64,000 nt of DNA from an uncultured Prevotella sp. (GTDB lineage Bacteria; Bacteroidota; Bacteroidia; Bacteroidales; Bacteroidaceae). The notes beneath the pieces are model-generated. The model saw only the letters and a list, made by a program, of their open reading frames with translations, did not search any database and was not told where the DNA came from. Position numbers and translations under genes: made by a program. The stretch's first letter is position 1. Each line of letters opens with the position of its first letter. Shown piece by piece: positions 6,055 to 13,383 of this stretch. The stretch lies in NCBI GenBank assembly GCA_900319905.1, contig ONQB01000009.1:1-64000 (forward strand). Direction: 5' to 3'.

Positions 6055-9018
6055 ATGAAGAAAATACTCCTAATGATTGCCGTTGCGTTGACATCTTTGA
6101 TGGCATTGGCTCAGGAACGTACCATTACCGGCACTGTTGTTGACAAGTCGGCCCATGCAGTGTTGCCCATGGTGACTGTGCAGTTGCTTAAGTCAGACTC
6201 GTCGTATGTCGCCGGTGCGCTGTCTAACGACAGTGGCCGATTCGTGCTGCAGGCTCCAGCAGAAAGCAATACTTATATTGTTAAACTGTCGAGCATTGGC
6301 TATAAGCCGCTTCTCCAGACCGTGCATCTGAACAAGGGTCAGTCCTTGCAGATGGGCCGTCTGTCGATGGTTGCCGATGCCATCATGCTCAAAGGAGCAG
6401 AGGTGACCGCTCAAGCCCAGAAGGTGGTGCTTAAAGAAGATACCTTTATCTATAATGCCAGTGCCTATCGTACACCGGAGGGTTCAACGATTGAGGAACT
6501 CGTAAAGAGGCTGCCTGGTGCACAGGTTGCCGATGATGGAAAGATTACCATCAACGGCAAGGAGGTTAAAAAGATCTTAGTCGATGGTAAGGAATTTATG
6601 ACCGGCGATACCAAGACGGCCATGAAGAATATTCCTACCAGCATAATAAATAAGGTGAAGTCGTATGATCAGAAGAGCGACTTGGCACGAGTGACAGGTA
6701 TACAGGACGGTGAAGAGCAGACTGTGCTTGACTTTGGAACCAAGCCAGGTATGAACAAAGGACTGATGGCCAACGCCGATGTAGGTGTGGGCACACACGA
6801 CCGTTACTCCAGCCGGTTGTTTGGCGGATATTTCAATAATGACATGCGCATCATGGGAATGGGCAATGCCAACAATGTTAACGACATGGGCTTTGGAGGG
6901 CGTGGAGGCTCTTTCATGCGTGCACGCAATGGTCTCAGTGCCTCCAAGATGGCTGGCTTAAACTTCAACTATGAAAAGAAAAACAAGATTATTGTTGACG
7001 CCAGTGCCAGGTGGAATCATAGCGACGGTGATACCAATAGCAAACGAAGTTCGCAGAACTTCGTGAGCACTGTCGGCTCTTTCTCCAACAGCCTCGGACA
7101 GAGCTATTCGCGAAGCAACTCCTTCAATGCCAACGCACGCATTGAGTGGACCCCCGACACAATGACCAACATTATGTTCAGACCTACCGTGTCGCTGAGC
7201 AATTCTGACGGACTGTCCAGCAACCGTGCAGCCTCGTTCAATGATGATCCCTATCTTTATGTCAATGACCCACTGGTAGCCGAGGCTATGCAGACCTTGG
7301 CTTCTGACAGCGTGATAGTCAACTCTAATGTCTCCAATAGCATTACTTATTCACGGACCAATACGGTACGTGGTGTGTTGCAGCTGAATAGAAAGTTGAA
7401 CAGCCGTGGACGTAATGTTACCTTGCGTGGTGACGTTTCCTACACAGATGGCAAGTCTAATTCGTTCTCCATCAACAACGTGCACCTTTATCAGCTGAAA
7501 AACGTTCTCGGTGAGGATTCTACTTATCAGACCAATCGCTACAACCTTGCTCCGTCGAAGAGATGGAGCTACTCCGTGCAGACCACGTACAGTGAGCCGT
7601 TGTGGAAGGGCGCTTATCTGCAGTTCAGTTATCAGTACACCTACAGCTACAACAAGAGCGACCGTCATACTTACGACTTCTCCAACTTGGGTGAAGACTT
7701 CTTCAGCGGCCTCACGGCAGCCTATCGCAGTTGGGACGGTTACCTGGCACGTCTGTCGAAGCCTTATACTGATTACCTTGACGATGACCTGAGCCGTTTT
7801 TCGGAATACAAGAACTACCAGCATAACATCAATGTGATGTTGCGCATGATCCGTAACAAGTGGCAACTCAATGCCGGCGTCATGTTCCAGCCATTGCATT
7901 CATCGTATGTGCAGGACTACTTGGGTGTGGCGGTAGACACCACGCGCAACGTGCTCAACTTCTCTCCGACGTTTGACTTGCGTTACCGCTTTACGAAGGT
8001 CAGCAATCTCCGTATTAACTACAACGCTACGACCACGCAGCCGTCAATCTCGCAGTTGCTTGCTATCACCGACGACTCCGACCCTCTGAATATCTCTACA
8101 GGTAACCCGGGACTGAAACCGGCCTTTACGCAGAACATGAGGCTTTTCTTCAATAACTATTCGGAGAAGACGAGGCAGGCCTTGATGACGTTTATCAACT
8201 ATTCCAACACTCGCAACTCTATCAGCAATCGAGTGACCTATGATGAGACTACCGGTGGCAGACTGACCAGGCCAGAGAATATCAATGGCAACTGGAGCAT
8301 GTCGAGTGCCTTTATGTTCAACACACCATTGGACTCTGCCGGCTACTGGAATGTCAACACGTGGACCAATTTCAGCTATAGCAACAATGTAGGCTATGTG
8401 TCGCTTGACCGCAAATCGGAGTCGCTGAAGAATGTGACGCGTGACATGACTGTCTCCGAGCGCCTGGCAGGCAGCTATCGCAACAGTTGGCTTGAGATAG
8501 AGCTCAATGGTTCATTCGACTACCGTCACTCTAAGAACAAACTGCAGCCAGCCTCCAATCTCAACACCTGGCAGTTCAGCTATGGCGGTAATATCAGTCT
8601 TACTGCACCGTGGGGTACCACGCTGGCTACAGATCTCAATATGAACAGCCGCCGTGGATACAGCGACAAGTCACTTAACACCAACGAACTTGTGTGGAAC
8701 GCACAACTCTCACAGGGATTTCTCAGGGGAAAGCCGCTGGTGGTCATGTTGCAGTTCTACGACATCTTGCAGAAACAAAGTAACCTCAGCCGTAGCATCA
8801 CCGCCAGCATGCGCAGTGATACGGAGTATAATGCCATCAACAGCTATGTGATGCTTCATGTCAACTACCGCTTCAATCTTTTTGGCACGAAGGAGGCACG
8901 CCGAGGTATGCGTGGCCGAGACGGATATGGCGGTCCCGGCATGGGTCCCGGCATGGGTCCCGGCGGCGGGCGTCCCCCACGTGACGGTGGCGGCGGGCCC
9001 GGACGGCCGCGAGGATAG
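6055..9018 (+). CDS. TonB-receptor-like outer-membrane beta-barrel protein with Gly-rich tail
   Basis: This outer-membrane protein has 987 residues. A Sec signal peptide (about 1-19, ending MALAQ) precedes a carboxypeptidase-regulatory-like domain (about 21-110, TITGTVVDKS) and a plug-like region (PGAQVADDGKITINGKEVK, around 155-175). A long barrel rich in alternating aromatic residues follows. This matches the outer membrane beta-barrel family (PF14905 type), not SusC, and no SusD neighbour exists. The last 40 residues are G/P/R-rich (RDGYGGPGMGPGMG and similar) and extend past what should be the final strand. The ligand is unknown. The gene stands alone, with a hairpin and a strong terminator downstream. 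Confidence 0.85.
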   Translation: MKKILLMIAVALTSLMALAQERTITGTVVDKSAHAVLPMVTVQLLKSDSSYVAGALSNDSGRFVLQAPAESNTYIVKLSSIGYKPLLQTVHLNKGQSLQMGRLSMVADAIMLKGAEVTAQAQKVVLKEDTFIYNASAYRTPEGSTIEELVKRLPGAQVADDGKITINGKEVKKILVDGKEFMTGDTKTAMKNIPTSIINKVKSYDQKSDLARVTGIQDGEEQTVLDFGTKPGMNKGLMANADVGVGTHDRYSSRLFGGYFNNDMRIMGMGNANNVNDMGFGGRGGSFMRARNGLSASKMAGLNFNYEKKNKIIVDASARWNHSDGDTNSKRSSQNFVSTVGSFSNSLGQSYSRSNSFNANARIEWTPDTMTNIMFRPTVSLSNSDGLSSNRAASFNDDPYLYVNDPLVAEAMQTLASDSVIVNSNVSNSITYSRTNTVRGVLQLNRKLNSRGRNVTLRGDVSYTDGKSNSFSINNVHLYQLKNVLGEDSTYQTNRYNLAPSKRWSYSVQTTYSEPLWKGAYLQFSYQYTYSYNKSDRHTYDFSNLGEDFFSGLTAAYRSWDGYLARLSKPYTDYLDDDLSRFSEYKNYQHNINVMLRMIRNKWQLNAGVMFQPLHSSYVQDYLGVAVDTTRNVLNFSPTFDLRYRFTKVSNLRINYNATTTQPSISQLLAITDDSDPLNISTGNPGLKPAFTQNMRLFFNNYSEKTRQALMTFINYSNTRNSISNRVTYDETTGGRLTRPENINGNWSMSSAFMFNTPLDSAGYWNVNTWTNFSYSNNVGYVSLDRKSESLKNVTRDMTVSERLAGSYRNSWLEIELNGSFDYRHSKNKLQPASNLNTWQFSYGGNISLTAPWGTTLATDLNMNSRRGYSDKSLNTNELVWNAQLSQGFLRGKPLVVMLQFYDILQKQSNLSRSITASMRSDTEYNAINSYVMLHVNYRFNLFGTKEARRGMRGRDGYGGPGMGPGMGPGGGRPPRDGGGGPGRPRG

Positions 9019-9102
9019 AAGACTACACTTGATGGAAGTGTAGTGGCACATCATTGAAAGCATATTGAAAGTATTGTCGCTTTGGGGTAAAAAGGAGTAG
9101 GG

Positions 9103-9141
9103 ATAACACTATTATTTCAAATTGTTTCAATAATAGTATTC
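9103..9141. other. AT-rich stem-loop downstream of the outer-membrane protein gene
   Basis: ACACTATTATT and AATAATAGTAT form an AT-rich stem with a loop of about a dozen bases. It lies between the stop at 9018 and the stronger terminator at 9169. It may protect the 3' end of the transcript; the function is unproven. Confidence 0.45.
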
Positions 9142-9168
9142 AAAGTTGACAATGTCAACAAAGGAAAA

Positions 9169-9195
9169 GAGGCGGCCTTCGGGTCGCCTCTTTGT
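9169..9195. terminator. Rho-independent terminator
   Basis: GAGGCGGCC-TTCG-GGTCGCCTC with a stable TTCG tetraloop is followed by TTTGTG on the plus strand and preceded by AAAGG-AAAA. It can serve the plus-strand outer-membrane gene and the convergent GH43 gene that ends at 9230. Confidence 0.85.
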
Positions 9196-9229
9196 GTAGG
9201 TATATAGTTATCGGATGTCGGGATAACAG

Positions 9230-10816
9230 TTATTTTACATCAATGTGGTACCAGTCAACATCTACGTATCCACCGAGCGACTTGGTGGCATAGTTGTAGA
9301 TAGCAGCTCGGGTGCCCATGAATAGTCGGGTGTAGTCGAAAACCATCTTGAAGGTGCCGCCCAGTTGCTTCCATGTCTTATTGTCGAGGCTGTAGAAGAA
9401 TGTGGCTTTGTCTTGACCCAGCCGGAAGTCAGCCTTCATGCGCAGGTAGATGACCTTTGCATTGATGTTTACCGATGCCTCGTCAGACTGATCTACGCTG
9501 GTGATGATCTTGTCCTTTGATTCTATTTTAGCTTTTTCGATGTGCATGGCTAACTGAGTGCGTTTACCCAATCGTCTCACTTCGAGCATGGCAGCGTCGC
9601 CTTGGAAGGCAGCCAGTCCGGCTCTGTCGCCGTCGTGCATCTTGTCGATGTCCAGTGCCACAGTGACGGTGGATGTGGGCCCCATGAGCCTCTGGCTGAT
9701 GGTGTTGCGTGCTTCAAAGATGTTGTTGGTGATGTTGGGTGTGTGCAGTCGCAGCCATCCCTTGCGCTCTGTGAGGCTCCATGCGTTGTCCACAGGATTG
9801 TGGTTCCATTCCCACACCAGTTTCAGTCTCTTACTGTTGAAGTCATCATTAGCTACGACACCGTCGTCCGTTGGCTCCTCCTTGAAAGGCAGTTGCACTT
9901 GGGCGGGTACCTTACCGTTTTCGTCGCCAAGTATGGGCCATCCGTCAATCCATCGGCAAGGCTCCAGCGTAAGCACACGCCCCACGCCGCCACGGTCTTG
10001 GAAGATGATGCCCCACCAGTTGCCATATTGGTCGTCGACTATCGTGCCCTGTCCTACATAAGGGAAGCCTGCAAAGTTGTCCTCAAGGATGACCTTCTTC
10101 TCCCATGGTCCTTTGATGCTGTCGGCACGGTAGCACAGTTGTCGCCGTGGCTTGTTTCTGGGCCAGGAGATCATGAGCATGTAGTAATGGCCATTGTGCT
10201 TGATCATCCGGTTGCCTTCGAGCAGTCCGGTCTCATCAGAGTCACGTGTGAAGATGGTGGCGTTGAGGCCATCCTTCTTTACGGCCTTCAGGTCGGGTGT
10301 GAGCTCGGTGCAATGGTTGGTGTTGTGGAAGACATACACGCGTCCGTCGTCGTCGAAGAAGAGGGAGGCATCGTGGAAGTGAGGCAGTCTAGATACCAGC
10401 GTCCATCCCTCGCGTGGATGTGTGGCTGTGTAGATGTAAGTATCTCCTCCGGGGTTGTCGTTGGGCGCAAAGAGAGCGTAGAACTTGCCGTTGTGGTACT
10501 TGAGTGAGGTAGCCCATTGTCCGCGGCCATAGACAGTGCCGCCTTGCATGTCATATTTGGGACTGTCAGTGAGCTTGTTGAAGATGTAGCTTGTGGTAGT
10601 CCAGTGGGTCAGGTCCTTAGACTCCATGATAGGAGCGCCGGGCATGAGGTGCATGGTGGTGCTGACCAGATAGAAAGTGTTGCCCACGCGGATGACGTCT
10701 GGGTCGGGCACGTCAGCCCAAATCATGGGATTCGTGCAGATGGTAGAGGCCGACGCAAAGAGGCACTGCGCCATGAGGATGATGGTCAATAGCAGTTTGT
10801 TGTGTTGCTTCTTCAT
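9230..10816 (-). CDS. GH43 beta-xylosidase/arabinofuranosidase-type hydrolase
   Basis: This secreted or periplasmic GH43 enzyme has 528 residues and a signal peptide (about 1-23). The five-blade propeller residues are visible: general base D38 in VPDPDVI, pKa modulator D149 in FHDASLF and general acid E200 in LLEGNRM. A C-terminal beta-sandwich (about 325-528, ending GGYVDVDWY) is the usual partner of this GH43 type. Its C-terminal module and overall design closely match the GH43 half of the fusion protein at 32743-36336. It is second in a two-gene leftward operon, 43 bp after the other GH43. Xylose or arabinose specificity cannot be told from the sequence. Confidence 0.9.
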   Translation of the reverse strand: MKKQHNKLLLTIILMAQCLFASASTICTNPMIWADVPDPDVIRVGNTFYLVSTTMHLMPGAPIMESKDLTHWTTTSYIFNKLTDSPKYDMQGGTVYGRGQWATSLKYHNGKFYALFAPNDNPGGDTYIYTATHPREGWTLVSRLPHFHDASLFFDDDGRVYVFHNTNHCTELTPDLKAVKKDGLNATIFTRDSDETGLLEGNRMIKHNGHYYMLMISWPRNKPRRQLCYRADSIKGPWEKKVILEDNFAGFPYVGQGTIVDDQYGNWWGIIFQDRGGVGRVLTLEPCRWIDGWPILGDENGKVPAQVQLPFKEEPTDDGVVANDDFNSKRLKLVWEWNHNPVDNAWSLTERKGWLRLHTPNITNNIFEARNTISQRLMGPTSTVTVALDIDKMHDGDRAGLAAFQGDAAMLEVRRLGKRTQLAMHIEKAKIESKDKIITSVDQSDEASVNINAKVIYLRMKADFRLGQDKATFFYSLDNKTWKQLGGTFKMVFDYTRLFMGTRAAIYNYATKSLGGYVDVDWYHIDVK

Positions 10817-10859
10817 TCCATTATAATTGAAATTGTTGGATGTGTTGGGTCATTTCCCC

Positions 10860-12539
10860 TTAATTGTTGTTGCAGGTGGCATAGAGTCCGATGCAGACAC
10901 CGATGAAACCGCCTGACTTGCCTGTGCTCAGGTTGACGGCGTCGACACCGCGGGCCAGCGTTTGCCACGCAGCGTTGCCCTCAGCATAGTAGAAGTCGTA
11001 GTAGCGTCCGTGGCCTTCAATCTTCAGACGGAGGGGCTGGTTGTCCTTATCGGCAGAGAGAGGGGCTGAGGCGATGACGCTCTGTTCCTTTTCGCTCTTG
11101 GTCAGCGTTACCACTGGCTGTCCGTCGCGAAGTGTCTTGCCAAAGACGAAGTTGAAACGCTCATTCTGTAATAGCACTACGCCGGCAAGGTCTTTCTGTG
11201 TGCGAGGCATATAGCGGAGTGATGTCTCTGCTGTGAAATTAGTGTGCTGCTGGCGGCAGAACACGGCAGCAGGCGACTCCTTCTGCGATATGTTGACATC
11301 TTTAGGATGAATGGTCAGTCCGTTGCCTACGGTATAGAACTTGTTGTCAGGATTGCGCAGGAACATCCAGCGCATGCCGAGCTTATCGCCCTTGAAGTTG
11401 TCCTCGTAGCTGAAGTTGCCAGAGTAGCGGATGACGTTGGCGTCTTGAAGTGGTTGCAGGCCAGGTTTTTCGACGATGTTGGGCAATACTTTGTTTTTCT
11501 CTAAGATGGTGGGCCATCCGTTCTTCCAGGTGACGGGCATCAGATAGGTATCGCGTCCCGTGTTGTAATAGTCCTGCTCATAGGGTCTGCAGCCGAGGAA
11601 CACAGCCCACCAGCTACCATCTTTGGCCTGCACCAGGTCGGCATGGCCGGTACTCGACACAGGATCCTCTCGGTTGGGGTCGACACCGGTGCGCTGTGTC
11701 AGAATGGGGTTGTTGGGACATTCTTCCCACGGTCCTTGCGGTTTTTTGGCTCTGAAGATGACCTCACTGTGCCAGGCACCCGTTCCACCTTCGGCGCACA
11801 TCAGATAGTAGTAGCTGCCGATCTGGTAGAGATGGGGCCCTTCAATCCAGATGGGATGCTTCTCCACATGGGTACCGCCCCGTACAATCTCGATGGGCTT
11901 GCCCACGGTGCTGTCGCCTTTCACGTCGTAGCGCAACAGCCGGATGGCCCTCTGTCCTTCGTATTCGGTCTTGCCCATGACGGGGGCGTTGTGCACAATC
12001 CATCCGTTGCCCTTTTTGTCGAAGCATATTGACGGGTCAATGCCGTCAATCTTGGGCAGATAGATGGGCTCGCTCCATCCCTTGCGTGGGTCTTTGGTTT
12101 TTACGACAAAGTTTCCGGCGCCCACGTTGGTGGTTATCATATAGAAAGTCTTATTCTTCTCGTTGTAAGTGATGGCCGGAGCGAAGATACCACCCGACAC
12201 GTTCTGATGCTTGAGAGGCAGCTGACTGTCGTGGTCGAGTACGTAGCCCAGTTGCTGCCAGTTGACCAGGTCCTTACTGGTGAAAATAGGTACACCCGGA
12301 AAGAAAGAGAACGATGAATTGACCAGATAATAGTTGTCGCCAGCGCGGCAGACGGAGGGGTCGGGGTAGAAACCCGCCATGACGGGGTTGTAATACTGCC
12401 GATGTGGGTCAATGGCTTGACTGAAACGATGGTCGTTGCCCTGATACTTGAAGTAGCCGAACTGGGCTTCTTGGGCTTCGGCGTTGGTGCAGAGCGTCAT
12501 TCCAAGCAGACATGCTGCTAAGATGTTCTTATGTTTCAT
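10860..12539 (-). CDS. GH43 beta-xylosidase (XynB-like)
   Basis: This 559-residue GH43 enzyme has an N-terminal signal peptide ending near CTNAEAQ. Catalytic residues in context are D60 (GFYPDPSV), D168 (DGIDPSI) and E233 (WIEGPHLY). A C-terminal beta-sandwich domain (about 370-559) follows the propeller. The VNSSFSFFPGVPIF motif is common in xylan beta-xylosidases of this family. The ATG at 12539 is used because the upstream in-frame start is a TTG. It leads the GH43 pair, which is divergent from xusR. It probably trims xylo-oligosaccharides made by the GH10 and GH5 enzymes of the locus. Confidence 0.9.
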   Translation of the reverse strand: MKHKNILAACLLGMTLCTNAEAQEAQFGYFKYQGNDHRFSQAIDPHRQYYNPVMAGFYPDPSVCRAGDNYYLVNSSFSFFPGVPIFTSKDLVNWQQLGYVLDHDSQLPLKHQNVSGGIFAPAITYNEKNKTFYMITTNVGAGNFVVKTKDPRKGWSEPIYLPKIDGIDPSICFDKKGNGWIVHNAPVMGKTEYEGQRAIRLLRYDVKGDSTVGKPIEIVRGGTHVEKHPIWIEGPHLYQIGSYYYLMCAEGGTGAWHSEVIFRAKKPQGPWEECPNNPILTQRTGVDPNREDPVSSTGHADLVQAKDGSWWAVFLGCRPYEQDYYNTGRDTYLMPVTWKNGWPTILEKNKVLPNIVEKPGLQPLQDANVIRYSGNFSYEDNFKGDKLGMRWMFLRNPDNKFYTVGNGLTIHPKDVNISQKESPAAVFCRQQHTNFTAETSLRYMPRTQKDLAGVVLLQNERFNFVFGKTLRDGQPVVTLTKSEKEQSVIASAPLSADKDNQPLRLKIEGHGRYYDFYYAEGNAAWQTLARGVDAVNLSTGKSGGFIGVCIGLYATCNNN

Positions 12540-12575
12540 GCTGTTCAAAATATTTAATTAGTGATTGTCTGTTTG

Positions 12576-12583
12576 CAAAGTTA
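12576..12583 (-). promoter_or_regulatory. Putative -7 box of the GH43 operon
   Basis: Minus-strand TAACTTTG fits TAnnTTTG, 36 bp before the GH43 start. No good -33 box is present, as expected for a promoter needing an activator. The 12-mer shared with the xusA promoter region lies 6 bp further upstream. Confidence 0.55.
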
Positions 12584-12589
12584 GTTCAT

Positions 12590-12601
12590 TGTCGTGACTT
12601 C
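12590..12601. promoter_or_regulatory. 12-bp motif shared with the xusA promoter region (candidate operator)
   Basis: TGTCGTGACTTC occurs here and again, identically, at 17697-17708 upstream of xusA. A nearby ATGTTAC half-site lies at 12624-12630. Both promoter regions belong to the xylan locus. The DNA-binding domain of XusR is the obvious candidate reader, but this is inference. Confidence 0.45.
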
Positions 12602-12785
12602 CGTTGTTTATTTTGTGTCATAGATGTTACTTTAAGTTGCATCATAACGTTTATTTTATTTTTTATGGAAGTTGTCATTTTAATAGTTGGCGAGACACGG
12701 TGGGTATGGAAAAGAACGTGGGCGAAGCTTCTTTGCGTTCAATAGCAAGTATCGGGCATGACATAAGGCATCGTCAAATTTATTT

Positions 12786-13105
12786 ATGTTAAATGGCCTC
12801 TGAGAATGGCGAATTAGTCAACAAGTCGGTTGTCGGCTTGAAATATGCCGATTTTGAACTGTTTGATAATATACTGGGAATGAGGATATTATATGTTTTG
12901 TTACCGACAAGGCGCTTGATTTCTTTTCGACATATCGCCGTAGAGAGGGTGTAATGTCGCCGAAACGCCATTGGCTTTTCGTCGATAAGGCAATGGAATA
13001 TCGCCGAAAAGACATCGCTGTTACGGCGAAGAAGCGATGACAATGTGATTTTATGTTGATTTTGGCTCGTTTTAGACCTTTTTTCGTTGCTGTGAAATGT
13101 TAAAA
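12786..13105. repeat. Dispersed intergenic element, copy A
   Basis: This copy begins with ATGTTAAATGGCCTCTGAGA and ends with AATGTTAAAATCAAAATGGC, so both ends carry TGTTAAA. Between them is a segment alike to copy C (GGCTTGAAATATGCC...) and, at about 12925-13040, a degenerate 22-bp-period array built on TCGCCGA / TTTTCG. Copies B (36457-36822) and C (52127-52466, opposite orientation) share head, array and tail in the same order. A 123-codon open frame spans it on the minus strand but is not preserved in the other copies. It sits in the 844-bp gap between the GH43 operon and xusR. Bases 12650-12785 and 13106-13230 hold nothing else I can identify. Confidence 0.85.
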
Positions 13106-13233
13106 TCAAAATGGCTTTTTGTAATATATATTCTGAATAATGTTCTTCTAAGGTCCCCACTTTACGTCTTTTCTTTTATGGAATATATCCGTCTAATCTA
13201 TAAGAGATGTGAAAGAGGATAATGTGCATGTCC

Positions 13234-13295
13234 TGTTACATCATCATGATGATAGTATTTTGGCACGAGTAACATTCCATTTGCATGATGTAACA
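13234..13295. promoter_or_regulatory. Perfect 11-bp inverted repeat upstream of xusR (candidate operator)
   Basis: TGTTACATCAT (13234-13244) and ATGATGTAACA (13285-13295) are exact reverse complements, with a third GTAACAT half-site at 13269-13275 between them. The right arm ends 37 bp before the -33 box of xusR. Related TGTTAC/GTAACA half-sites recur upstream of xusA and of the esterase gene. Autoregulation by XusR is plausible but untested. Confidence 0.5.
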
Positions 13296-13331
13296 TTATG
13301 AGGATTAATTTGCTTTTTCATAGAAAAAATA

Positions 13332-13362
13332 ATTGCCTTATCTTTCTTTTTTATTATATTTG
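13332..13362 (+). promoter_or_regulatory. Promoter of xusR
   Basis: ATTG (13332-13335), a 19-bp spacer and TATATTTG (13355-13362) fit the Bacteroidota promoter. The TTG start of the longer reading frame lies inside this -33 box, so translation must begin further down, at 13384 or later. Confidence 0.7.
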
Positions 13363-13383
13363 CAAAAATATTCGATTCATCAT

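Noticed and set aside
12789-13160. 123-codon frame across element A as a real gene
   Set aside because: The frame is broken in copy C and absent in copy B, and the array dominates it. Kept as an open question in the findings, not called as a CDS.
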